A stretch of DNA of 64,000 nucleotides from the NCBI RefSeq assembly GCF_000942395.1, contig NZ_LN812102.1, positions 1,152,816 to 1,216,815 of the forward strand, given 5' to 3'. This document shows positions 27,632 through 34,780 of the stretch, in pieces. Source of the stretch: Risungbinella massiliensis (GTDB taxonomy: Bacteria; Bacillota; Bacilli; Thermoactinomycetales; Thermoactinomycetaceae). The position numbers and the translations under genes were made by a program. The first letter of the stretch is position 1. Each line of letters starts with the position of its first letter. The notes under the pieces were generated by a model, which made no database searches, was not told the origin of the DNA, and saw only the letters and a list, made by a program, of their open reading frames with translations.

Positions 27632-27753
27632 TATAATAATAGAGATCTGGCTGCTCCTCGTGTTCATTTTGATTCGTGAGCAGGAGGGGCAGCCAGATCT
27701 TCTTTTGCAGGAAGACTCTCGGCTGTACTACATTAGCCGGGAGGCGACCAAAG
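27632..27753 (+). promoter_or_regulatory. Promoter and structured leader RNA, cassette copy 1
   Basis: A TATAAT box (27632-27637) is followed within 6 bases by hairpin 1 (27643-27700). Its 17-bp stem starts AGATCTGGCTGC, and a TCTTCTTTT tract follows. Hairpin 2 (27716-27743) pairs CTCTCGGCT with AGCCGGGAG around the loop GTACTACATT. The GGGAGG ribosome-binding site (27739-27744) lies in the 3' arm of hairpin 2, so translation of the nuclease gene should depend on opening it. The same unit occurs at 29342 and 30124. Confidence 0.75.
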
Positions 27754-28341
27754 ATGGGTAAAAGATCGAATAAACCACACAGCAAGTATCGGAAACCGCT
27801 CAAAAAAAGCAAAAAACATAAAAAAGAACGACGCAAAAAACTAGCAATTTATTTCAAACCACTACAAACCATTTCTCCTTCTAGTTTAAGAGCAGTAGAT
27901 GGTGATACGATCAAATTTACGATGCATAACTTTACCTTCCCTGTTCGACTACTCGGGATTAATGCTCCTGAGCTGAACGGGAATCAAAAAAAACCAGCTC
28001 AACCCTTCTCTTTGGAAGCAAAAGAAAGATTGGATCAACTGTTACGCAAAGCTACCGATTACCAAATAACGCTTCATCGAGATCACATCGACGCCACAGA
28101 AAACAGACTATTAGGCCACTTGCATATCGAACTGGATGGAAAGTATGAGAATGTATGTCATATACTACTTTCCGAGGGACTTGCCGTTCCTTATCTAGTA
28201 GATCGTGGACTTACCGACGAAGAAAGAGATGATTATTTAGATCTAGCTGATCAAGCACGAAGACGCCATATCGGGGTTTACTCTCTTCCATACTACGTTA
28301 CGGAAGAGGGCAGATTTAATGAAAATAGAATAACAGGTTGA
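27754..28341 (+). CDS. Staphylococcal-nuclease-like protein, copy 1
   Basis: A 195-residue protein with a very basic N-terminus (residues 1-30, lysine- and arginine-rich) and no signal peptide, then an SNase-type OB-fold domain. VDGDTIKF corresponds to the calcium-binding Asp21 region of staphylococcal nuclease. VRLLGINAPEL aligns with Arg35 to Glu43, keeping Arg and Glu but with Asn in place of Asp40. TENRLLGHL carries the Arg87 equivalent. The frame is open upstream to 27676, but the ATG 9 bases from GGGAGG is the same as in the other two copies. A secreted role is unlikely without an export signal; it probably acts on nucleic acid inside the cell. Confidence 0.8.
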   Translation: MGKRSNKPHSKYRKPLKKSKKHKKERRKKLAIYFKPLQTISPSSLRAVDGDTIKFTMHNFTFPVRLLGINAPELNGNQKKPAQPFSLEAKERLDQLLRKATDYQITLHRDHIDATENRLLGHLHIELDGKYENVCHILLSEGLAVPYLVDRGLTDEERDDYLDLADQARRRHIGVYSLPYYVTEEGRFNENRITG

Positions 28342-28348
28342 TCTAATC

Positions 28349-28379
28349 TGCTGCGGGAATCATTTTCCTGCAGCATTTT
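28349..28379 (+). terminator. Terminator of cassette copy 1
   Basis: TGCTGC and GCAGCA close an extended stem, followed by TTTT, directly after the stop. Equivalent hairpins end copies 2 and 3. Confidence 0.75.
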
Positions 28380-28452
28380 ATTTACCCAAAAATAAAAAGA
28401 CTCTATCAGCATATGCAAGATAGAGCCTTCCTGTCCTAATTCAGCTAGTTGG

Positions 28453-29058
28453 TTATTGGTCGAACATCTGTATTTGCTTTTCCAGTCTGTACAAATCGGA
28501 TTCCTTTAGTAGGGAATATTCAGCGAATGGTGCAAATCTGCCATTGGAAATCTTACTCACCAAAACATGCAGGATCGCTGTGCTGCCATTGAAGCTAGTA
28601 ATATGGAGCGCAAATCGATCATTGGTTACGATTACCTCGAATCTACCGTCTATGTTGATCAATTCATCATAGACAGTCAAGGATAGCTTGTTTTTTACGA
28701 AATCTGCTAATTCGCTATTGATTGGATAGTAATAGTGTGTTTCCTTTTTTGCTAGATTTGGTAGTTTGGTGATATTACGAAGATATTCGATGTAAGATTG
28801 TATTCCTACCCATGAGCTACCATCGGTCTTCCCATTTTTAAATCGACGACCATTGGGAAGGGAAACCAACGGCTTCATTTGGGTGAGATCGGGCTTGGGA
28901 GTGAAGAATAGTTTCGCCATCCACATGCCCGAATAATTGGACTCCCCCAATTTTACACCTATTCCATTTTCCAATTGCAACATGATTTGCCCATCAAAAC
29001 CCTCTACCACTAACTCTGAATACACCTTTTTTGCGTCTTCTAGTACCTTTTTCACCAT
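28453..29058 (-). CDS. Hypothetical protein between nuclease cassettes
   Basis: The frame is open from 29112, but ATG at 29058, 9 bases after AAAGGGG, gives the likely start MVKKVLEDAKKVYSELVVEG (201 residues). It is a mixed alpha/beta cytoplasmic protein with no membrane segment. Segments such as GIGVKLGESNYSGMWMAKLFF and FEVIVTNDRFALHITSFNG look strand-rich. I do not recognise the family. It lies on the opposite strand between copies 1 and 2 of the nuclease cassette, as if inserted there. A long inverted repeat lies 69 bases upstream of its start. Confidence 0.6.
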   Translation of the reverse strand: MVKKVLEDAKKVYSELVVEGFDGQIMLQLENGIGVKLGESNYSGMWMAKLFFTPKPDLTQMKPLVSLPNGRRFKNGKTDGSSWVGIQSYIEYLRNITKLPNLAKKETHYYYPINSELADFVKNKLSLTVYDELINIDGRFEVIVTNDRFALHITSFNGSTAILHVLVSKISNGRFAPFAEYSLLKESDLYRLEKQIQMFDQ

Positions 29059-29126
29059 GATAATATGCCCCTTTCGCCTATACAGGCAAATGTAGGCACT
29101 ATTCGGCTTCACTAGGAAAGGTTGCC

Positions 29127-29183
29127 GAACAGATACCCCCTAGAAGGCAAAAGTGTTTTTTGAACTCTAGGGGGTATCTGTTC
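29127..29183. repeat. 18-bp inverted repeat upstream of the hypothetical gene
   Basis: The arms (29127-29144 and 29166-29183, beginning GAACAGATACCCCC) are exact complements around a 21-base loop. There is no T-run after the outer arm on either strand. It is placed where an operator or leader structure of the 201-residue gene would be. Confidence 0.65.
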
Positions 29184-29341
29184 CATTGTAATTGTAGCAA
29201 TATGAATTACTTTACAGTGAAAAAATTGTTACTTTTTTTCTAAATTATCTTAATCGTTATATTCCTGAATAGAAAGAGCAACGAAATCAGTAATTTTAAA
29301 AAATGTCAAATAATAACGTATCCCTCTTATAAACCAATCGC

Positions 29342-29465
29342 TATAATAGGATAGATCTAGCTGTTCCTCGTGTTCATTTGGATGAGGTGAGCAGGAGGGG
29401 CAGCCAGATCTCCTTTTGCTTCAGGAGACTCTCGGCTGTTACTACATTAGCCGGGAGGCGTTATT
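29342..29465 (+). promoter_or_regulatory. Promoter and structured leader RNA, cassette copy 2
   Basis: TATAAT at 29342-29347, hairpin 1 at 29353-29411 and hairpin 2 at 29429-29457 match copy 1. In hairpin 1 one position is mismatched and two C-G pairs have become U-G, so the stem is largely kept. Hairpin 2 is unchanged except for one extra base in its loop, and again covers GGGAGG. Confidence 0.75.
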
Positions 29466-30020
29466 ATGGGTAAAAGACATAGCAAAAACAAGAAAAAAAT
29501 AAGAAGAACACTGATGAAGGAAAACTTCAAACCTTTACACACAGTTGTTCCGCAGAGTATTACAGTGGTAGACGGAGATACGGTGAAATTCCGGATGGGC
29601 GAGCATACTTTCTATGTTCAACTGATCGGGATCGACGCTCCTGCACTCAACTCGGGGAATATCCATAAGTCACCAGAACCTTTCTCTATCGAGGCAAAAG
29701 AGAGGTTAGATCAACTGTTGTTTCATCAAGCAATCGATTGGAAAATAGGTCTTCACAAAAAACTAACCGATAGTACAAAAGAAAGACTATTAGGTACTAT
29801 ATATGTGAACCTAGATGGAGAGTATGTAAATGCAAGTCATATTCTACTTTCGGAGGGCCTCGCTGTTCCTTACAAAGGAAGACCCGGGCTTACCAAAGAA
29901 GAAAGAGTAGAGTATGATCTCCTTGCTTTTGAAGCACAAAGGCGCCAACTCGGTGTCTACTCCATCCCAGGATATGTAAAAGAAAACGGAAAGTATAATA
30001 AAAACAACAGAGCAGTTTGA
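29466..30020 (+). CDS. Staphylococcal-nuclease-like protein, copy 2 (probably inactive)
   Basis: A 184-residue paralogue of copy 1 with the same basic N-terminus and VVDGDTVKF motif. The active-site strand reads VQLIGIDAPAL: the Arg35 equivalent is Gln and the Glu43 equivalent is Ala, while Asp40 is kept. The Arg87 position (KERLLG) is intact. In staphylococcal nuclease Arg35 and Glu43 are needed for catalysis, so this copy is probably catalytically dead or altered. The frame is otherwise intact, which argues for a retained binding or regulatory role rather than random decay. Confidence 0.8.
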   Translation: MGKRHSKNKKKIRRTLMKENFKPLHTVVPQSITVVDGDTVKFRMGEHTFYVQLIGIDAPALNSGNIHKSPEPFSIEAKERLDQLLFHQAIDWKIGLHKKLTDSTKERLLGTIYVNLDGEYVNASHILLSEGLAVPYKGRPGLTKEERVEYDLLAFEAQRRQLGVYSIPGYVKENGKYNKNNRAV

Positions 30021-30027
30021 TCTAACG

Positions 30028-30057
30028 TGCTACAGGAATCCATTCCTGTAGCATTTC
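30028..30057 (+). terminator. Terminator of cassette copy 2
   Basis: TGCTACAGGAAT and ATTCCTGTAGCA are perfect 12-bp arms, followed by TTTCT. Confidence 0.8.
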
Positions 30058-30123
30058 TATTTATCTATCTCCTTTGTACAAAGAAAATTTAGAATTATAT
30101 ATTATATAATGAGATAAGTTTGC

Positions 30124-30247
30124 TATAATGAAAAAGATCTGGCTGCTCCTCGTGTTCATCTTGATGATGTGAGCAGGAGGGACAGCCAGATCTTCTTTTG
30201 CTTCAGGAGACTCTCGGCTGTACTACATTAGCCGGGAGGCGATCAAT
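30124..30247 (+). promoter_or_regulatory. Promoter and structured leader RNA, cassette copy 3
   Basis: TATAAT at 30124-30129, hairpin 1 at 30135-30193 and hairpin 2 at 30211-30238 match copies 1 and 2. The linker CTTCAGGAGA before hairpin 2 is shared with copy 2. The ribosome-binding site GGGAGG is again within hairpin 2, 9 bases before the ATG. Confidence 0.75.
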
Positions 30248-30796
30248 ATGGGAAAAAGACAAAACAAAACAGAGAAAAGAAACAGAAGAGCAAAGATGAA
30301 ACAGTACTTCAAACCTTTACACACTGTTGCTCCGCAGAATGTTACAGTGGTGGATGGTGATACAGTAAAATTCTCGAAGGATGGGCATACCTTTTATGTT
30401 CGACTAATCGGGATTAATGCTCCAGAGTTGAACTTGGATAATAGCCAGTCACCGCAACCTTTCTCTATCGAAGCAAAAGAGAGGTTAGGTCAACTGTTGT
30501 TGGACGCTAAGGATGTGAAAATAAGTCTTCATCCGAATCTCACCGATGATACGCAAAACCGTTTATTAGGTCACCTTCATGTGAACCTAAAAGGACAGTA
30601 CATGAACGTAAGTCATGTTCTGCTTTCGGAAGGGCTTGCGGTACCTTACAAAATAAGACGTGGTCTTACCAAGGTAGAACGGATGAACTATGATCTTCTC
30701 GCTTATGAAGCACAAAGGCATCGAATCGGTGTCCACTCGATACCAGGATACGTCACAGAGGACGGAAAATTTGACGAAAACAAAAGAGCAGTTTGA
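30248..30796 (+). CDS. Staphylococcal-nuclease-like protein, copy 3
   Basis: A 182-residue paralogue. The basic N-terminus is followed by VVDGDTVKF, then VRLIGINAPEL (Arg35 and Glu43 equivalents present, Asn for Asp40), TQNRLLGHL (Arg87 equivalent), and a C-terminal YEAQRHRIGVHS helix typical of SNase folds. It has no signal peptide. Copies 2 and 3 share more of their N-terminal linker (FKPLHTV) with each other than with copy 1, suggesting that they are the more recent duplicates. Intracellular nucleic-acid cleavage is the likely activity, with the Asp-to-Asn change perhaps altering metal use. Confidence 0.8.
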   Translation: MGKRQNKTEKRNRRAKMKQYFKPLHTVAPQNVTVVDGDTVKFSKDGHTFYVRLIGINAPELNLDNSQSPQPFSIEAKERLGQLLLDAKDVKISLHPNLTDDTQNRLLGHLHVNLKGQYMNVSHVLLSEGLAVPYKIRRGLTKVERMNYDLLAYEAQRHRIGVHSIPGYVTEDGKFDENKRAV

Positions 30797-30803
30797 TCTA
30801 ATG

Positions 30804-30835
30804 TGCTACAGGAAAATGGATTCCTGTAGCATTTT
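30804..30835 (+). terminator. Terminator of cassette copy 3
   Basis: TGCTACAGGAA and TTCCTGTAGCA form a perfect stem followed by TTTT. Confidence 0.8.
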
Positions 30836-30859
30836 CATTTTTTGGGAAAACATTATAAC

Positions 30860-31348
30860 CTAACGATTATCTACTTTTTCGAGGGTAATATCGTGTTGTT
30901 CTAATCTCTTATTAGCAAAAGTTTCCCATTTGGTATTAGGCTTGCCATAGTTCACATATGGATCAATGCTAATTCCGCCCCGAGGCAAGAATTTCCCCCA
31001 GACTTCAATATATTTTGGGTCCATCTCCTTGATGAGATCTTTCATAATGGTGACAATGCAATTTTCATGGAAGTCCCCATGATTTCGGTAGCTAAATAGA
31101 TAAAGTTTCAGAGATTTGCTTTCTACTAATTTTTGATCTGGTATATAGCTAATATAGATCGTGGCAAAATCTGGCTGTCCCGTAATGGGGCATAAACTAG
31201 TAAACTCTGGACAGTTAAACTTTACAAAGTAATCTACATCCAAATGTCTATTGGTAAACGTCTCAAGAAGGTTGGGATTATATTGATATTCATAGTTCGT
31301 TTTCTCACCTAAATGACTTAATTCTTGTTCTGGTTGAATGTGATTCAT
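30860..31348 (-). CDS. queF: NADPH-dependent 7-cyano-7-deazaguanine reductase
   Basis: QueF reduces preQ0 to preQ1 in queuosine biosynthesis, in the cytoplasm. The 162-residue length is that of the short YkvM type. [16 protein letters not shown] contains the catalytic cysteine, [20 protein letters not shown] is the family signature for NADPH and substrate binding, and [13 protein letters not shown] follows near the end. The ATG lies behind a good AGGAGG site. A queuosine-precursor-type transporter gene is divergent next to it, which supports a shared pathway. I looked for a preQ1 riboswitch in the gap and did not see a convincing one. Confidence 0.93.
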   Translation of the reverse strand: MNHIQPEQELSHLGEKTNYEYQYNPNLLETFTNRHLDVDYFVKFNCPEFTSLCPITGQPDFATIYISYIPDQKLVESKSLKLYLFSYRNHGDFHENCIVTIMKDLIKEMDPKYIEVWGKFLPRGGISIDPYVNYGKPNTKWETFANKRLEQHDITLEKVDNR

Positions 31349-31525
31349 TTCGTAACCTCCTATATGGATTAGCCCTTTCCCATCCTAACAAATTTCGACT
31401 GATCCATGTACTAATTTACTCGATTTGCTGTATCTTTTCTTCGCTGTATATTATTGTCAAATGACGAAAGCTACTGTAGAATAAATCGTTGTTTCACTGA
31501 AATATACGAAAAGGAGGAATGATCG

Positions 31526-32047
31526 TTGAGGATCTTGTTTTACATTTTGGCGATCTTGATCGCAAATGTTGTGACTGCAGCCATGAAACCATTGGAAATG
31601 GGGATTTTCTTAATACCTGCAGGGACTTTTTTCATCGGTTTCACTTTTATTTTACGTGATTTTGTTCAAAACCAAATTGGAAGACAAAAAACATATGTTG
31701 TGATTCTGAGTGCCCTTATCCTAAGTGCTATTACTTCCTATTTACTTGGTGACACCATTTGGGTGGTCTTTGCCTCTGCCCTTTCTTTTGCGCTTTCGGA
31801 AACGGCAGATACGGAAATTTACAGTCGCTTACGCCTCCCTCTAAGCTACAGAGTGCTTTACAGTGGGCTAGTTGGAGGAATTTTGGACAGTGTGATCTTC
31901 GTTATTATAGGGATTAGTCCTCTTGGCGCTGGGTTTATACCATGGGAAGCAGTGCCTGCTGCGATCAGTGGACAAATATTAGTAAAATGTATTATGCAGT
32001 TACTAGGAGCATTTGCGGTTCATCGGATTGTTGCTAGTAAAATCTAA
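31526..32047 (+). CDS. VUT family (YhhQ-like) queuosine precursor transporter
   Basis: A 173-residue membrane protein with about six hydrophobic helices. GIFLIPAGTFFIGFTFILRDFVQNQIGR and the SALSFALSETADTEIYSRLR segment are typical of the VUT/YhhQ family, which imports preQ0/preQ1. The start is TTG, 8 bases after GGAGG. It is divergent from queF, which uses or makes the same compounds, so the genes probably cooperate in queuosine supply. A terminator and a MITE-like repeat follow. Confidence 0.85.
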   Translation: MRILFYILAILIANVVTAAMKPLEMGIFLIPAGTFFIGFTFILRDFVQNQIGRQKTYVVILSALILSAITSYLLGDTIWVVFASALSFALSETADTEIYSRLRLPLSYRVLYSGLVGGILDSVIFVIIGISPLGAGFIPWEAVPAAISGQILVKCIMQLLGAFAVHRIVASKI

Positions 32048-32051
32048 ATAA

Positions 32052-32210
32052 AGCATGTTGCATAATGAGCCTAAAGCCAGAGGTTTTCCCCTTTGGAGAT
32101 GCGACTATGAGCAGTAGAGAGCCGGAGCAGATCCTTCGGACAAGCAAAACAAGCGGAAGCGGGAAAACCGGCGGCGTGCCTATGTCTAACTTTGATTTAT
32201 ACAACAAGCT
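32052..32210. repeat. MITE-like repeat, copy R1 (159 bp)
   Basis: It begins AGCATGTTGCATAA and ends TTATACAACAAGCT, imperfect terminal inverted repeats. The interior is more GC-rich and can fold (GGTTTTCCCC against GGGAAAACC). The same sequence recurs at 33345 in the same orientation and at 39589 inverted. It encodes nothing. Confidence 0.8.
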
Positions 32211-32218
32211 ATAAATAG

Positions 32219-32263
32219 AAAAATCAACCGCCTCTTCTCATATTGAAGAGGCGGTTGATTTTT
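32219..32263. terminator. Bidirectional terminator between transporter and protease genes
   Basis: Perfect 19-bp arms (AAAAATCAACCGCCTCTTC and its complement) around a 7-base loop carry A and T runs at the ends, serving convergent genes. Confidence 0.9.
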
Positions 32264-32388
32264 ACTAGGACTTATATCCTTTCCCATTACCAAGTAGCTG
32301 TATAAGATAAAACCTTATCTATAGACTTATTCATATATTACGAAACAAAATATGTTCCCCTATCGGATAATAGGAGGACATATCTACC

Positions 32389-33189
32389 TTATGGCAATGT
32401 CACAAACTCATCCAGAAAATCACGTGCTTGCGGAGTATCCAAGCGATAAATCACATTAGTCGAGCGGCATTGGGCATCACCAGTTACCGTGATCCCAGCG
32501 ATGATATCTGTTTCTTGTGATCCTGTTCCTAAGAAGTTCGGTCCACCTGAGTCTCCATAACAAGTTCCGCCATCACCTGTTGAAGCATTTTGGGAGAGGC
32601 GCAGCCAACTTTTATTTAGAGCGTTGAATTCGGAGACAGATGTCCAGCGTGCTCCATCATATGGATGAACTGGACCACCCGGCTGCTGCTCAGCTTCGTG
32701 AACTCCATAGCCAACAGCTGTGAATTTTTGACTGTTTAATCCACCTTTACTTGCCAACTCATCAAATAGACCTGCTTTTGGTAGTTTGGCTGGTTGGATG
32801 CCTTTGACTGGCTTGTCCAACTGAACCACGGCAATATCTCCTGGATCAGATTGTCTTTGATTATAGTTTGGATTGGTGACAGCACGACCTGAATGGAGGG
32901 TAGTGGAAGAAGTAACGGGATCTACTTGGGTATCAAAGCTGACGTATACTACCTCATCTGGAGGTAAAAAGTCTGTACAGTGGGAAGCAGTTAAAAAGAC
33001 AGTTGGGGAGATGAGCGTACCGGTACAAATATGTTCTTTGACACCTGTTTCGGATTCCACGATCAAGGCACCTACATTTGGGTGTTGATCCCCATCTAAT
33101 TGCCCATTGGTAATGGCATAAGCAGGAAGAACTGTCGTTAAGGTGAGACCAAAAATACTTACCATCATGGTGAATAAAAATCGCTTCAT
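32389..33189 (-). CDS. Secreted trypsin-like serine protease (S1 family)
   Basis: A 266-residue exported protease. The signal peptide is MKRFLFTMMVSIFGLTLTTV followed by LPAYA. The chymotrypsin-fold catalytic triad is visible: His in LTASHC (about 72), Asp in DPGDIAVVQL (about 118) and Ser in GDSGGPN (about 218). ITNGQLDGDQHPNVGAL resembles the mature N-terminus region. Two cysteines (CTGTL with SHC, CYGDS with QCRS) can form the usual disulphides. ATG at 33189 sits 8 bases from AGGGGG, better than the ATG two codons earlier. It is flanked by two MITE copies. Such proteases are less usual in Bacillus than in actinobacteria. Confidence 0.9.
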   Translation of the reverse strand: MKRFLFTMMVSIFGLTLTTVLPAYAITNGQLDGDQHPNVGALIVESETGVKEHICTGTLISPTVFLTASHCTDFLPPDEVVYVSFDTQVDPVTSSTTLHSGRAVTNPNYNQRQSDPGDIAVVQLDKPVKGIQPAKLPKAGLFDELASKGGLNSQKFTAVGYGVHEAEQQPGGPVHPYDGARWTSVSEFNALNKSWLRLSQNASTGDGGTCYGDSGGPNFLGTGSQETDIIAGITVTGDAQCRSTNVIYRLDTPQARDFLDEFVTLP

Positions 33190-33344
33190 TCCCATATCCC
33201 CCTTTCAATCGATACAAGTAAATAATTCGACTATTCTTAATTAAACACCTTCTCTCAATATGAAAAGGTTTTCTTGTTTATTCTGTTGTTTAGTAGGAAA
33301 ATTATTTTTGTACCAAATATTATTATATTTCTATTTATTGTAAA

Positions 33345-33503
33345 ATCTGTTGCATAATTAGTCAAAAGCCAAAGGTTTTCCCCTTTTGAGATGCGACTAT
33401 GAGCGATAGGCAGCCGGAGCAGATCCCTCAGGACAGGCAGGGCAAGCAGAAGCGGGAAAACCGGCGGCACGCCTACATTTCACTTGGATTAATACAGCAT
33501 GCT
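33345..33503. repeat. MITE-like repeat, copy R2 (159 bp)
   Basis: Same length and orientation as R1, with about one change in five positions by eye. It lies between the protease promoter and the next gene, and its edges are ATCTGTTGCATAA and TACAGCATGCT. The rest of the 33190-33560 gap is AT-rich promoter sequence. Confidence 0.75.
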
Positions 33504-33560
33504 CATTGTAATTAAGATATGTTATTTCATTTCAAGAACCATTTAAGGAGGAACAAACCA

Positions 33561-34664
33561 GTGACCACAAAAGTAATCCCAACAACATTAGGATCACAAG
33601 CTGAACATTACGAAAAACTAGGTCTCATAAAGGGGCAGATCGCACCGTGGGAAGATGGTATGCGTACGGATGGAAGCGCTGGAACATATGAATGGTGGTA
33701 TTTTGATTCTCATCTGAACGATGGTTCCAAGCTAGTGATTGTGTTTTATACCAAACCGATGATGGAAATCGACAGTCCTCTAACTCCCTATGTTTCTTTT
33801 ACATGGGATCTACCTGATGGGCGAACTATTCAAAGAACCTATGCTGCCACTTCGGAGAAAAACTTTTTCGCCTCTACAGAACAATGCGAAGTACGGATCG
33901 GTGCCAACGTCTTCAAGGGAAATTTACATGATTACCAGATTCATATCGAGATGGACGAGCTCGTCGCAGATATCTCGCTTTCAGGGAAAGTTCCTCCTTG
34001 GCGACCGGAAACGGGGTATTGGTTGTATGGTGAACAAGATGAGCACTATTTTGCTTGGTTACCTTCCGTTCCTCAAGGAAAAGTGGAAGCAATGATCCAA
34101 ATGGGAGAAGATTATCGGCAATACACTGGTATGGGCTATCACGACCACAATTGGGGAAATATCGCCATGCCAGCCTTGATGAATAACTGGTACTGGGGAC
34201 GGGCACAGGTTGGTGACTATACAGTGATCGTTTGTAACATAACTGCCGAAGAGCAATACGGATATAAAGCTCACCCTGTCTTTATGTTAGCAAAAGGAAA
34301 TAAAATCCTTGCGGATGATGGAAACCTGATCCGTCTTACAAAAAGAGATGAGTACCTTGATGATCTTACTGGAAAGCCTGTTGCCAATACGTTGGTATAC
34401 GAATATGAAGAGGAAGATAAGCATTACACCGTTACATTCCAACGGGAGAAAGATATTTCGAAGTACCGATTTATTGATACATTTAGAGGAGCCAAAAAAG
34501 AAGCAGCAATCGCAGCAGGATTTGATGGAGCTTATTTGCGATTCACCGGGGAGGTTCGTCTAGAGGTATTGGAAGGCAAAGAGATAGTGGAATCCCTACA
34601 AAATGAGGCGATATGGGACTTAATGCATTTGGGAAAAGCTCGACAGAAGCAATCTACAAAGTAA
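33561..34664 (+). CDS. AttH/CrtC-like lipocalin-domain protein
   Basis: A 367-residue protein. EWWYFDSHLNDGSKLVIVFY near the start and YTGMGYHDHNWGN in the middle, followed by NNWYWGRAQVGDYTVIV, match the CrtC (hydroxyneurosporene synthase)/AttH double-lipocalin fold, whose members hydrate or bind hydrophobic compounds. The frame opens at 33519, but GTG at 33561, 9 bases after AAGGAGG, is the better start. There is no signal peptide. No carotenoid genes are near, so the substrate is unknown; a secondary-metabolite or lipid role is possible. Confidence 0.8.
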   Translation: MTTKVIPTTLGSQAEHYEKLGLIKGQIAPWEDGMRTDGSAGTYEWWYFDSHLNDGSKLVIVFYTKPMMEIDSPLTPYVSFTWDLPDGRTIQRTYAATSEKNFFASTEQCEVRIGANVFKGNLHDYQIHIEMDELVADISLSGKVPPWRPETGYWLYGEQDEHYFAWLPSVPQGKVEAMIQMGEDYRQYTGMGYHDHNWGNIAMPALMNNWYWGRAQVGDYTVIVCNITAEEQYGYKAHPVFMLAKGNKILADDGNLIRLTKRDEYLDDLTGKPVANTLVYEYEEEDKHYTVTFQREKDISKYRFIDTFRGAKKEAAIAAGFDGAYLRFTGEVRLEVLEGKEIVESLQNEAIWDLMHLGKARQKQSTK

Positions 34665-34747
34665 AAGCTGAATGAAGGACGCTTTGATGGGCGCTTTTTA
34701 TCTATACCCATTGTTATTTGAGAAAACATTGTTTCAGAAAAATAGAA

Positions 34748-34774
34748 TCAGCTACTTGAACACCAAGTAGCTGA
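34748..34774 (-). terminator. Terminator of the ABC exporter gene
   Basis: TCAGCTACTTG and CAAGTAGCTGA are perfect 11-bp arms. On the minus strand a T-rich stretch follows. Confidence 0.8.
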
Positions 34775-34780
34775 TGAAAC

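Noticed and set aside
27676-27753. N-terminal extension of SNase copy 1 and a GTG-initiated leader frame through both hairpins
   Set aside because: The leader frames are broken in copies 2 and 3 and lack ribosome-binding sites; the conserved feature is the RNA structure, not a peptide.
31349-31525. A preQ1 riboswitch between queF and the transporter gene
   Set aside because: I looked for the short H-type pseudoknot pattern on both strands and found no convincing match.
33255-33470. ORF with LRLPIAHSRISKGENLWL
   Set aside because: It lies in MITE copy R2, and the same peptide appears in the frame crossing R3 (39481-39693). It is a by-product of the repeat, not a gene.
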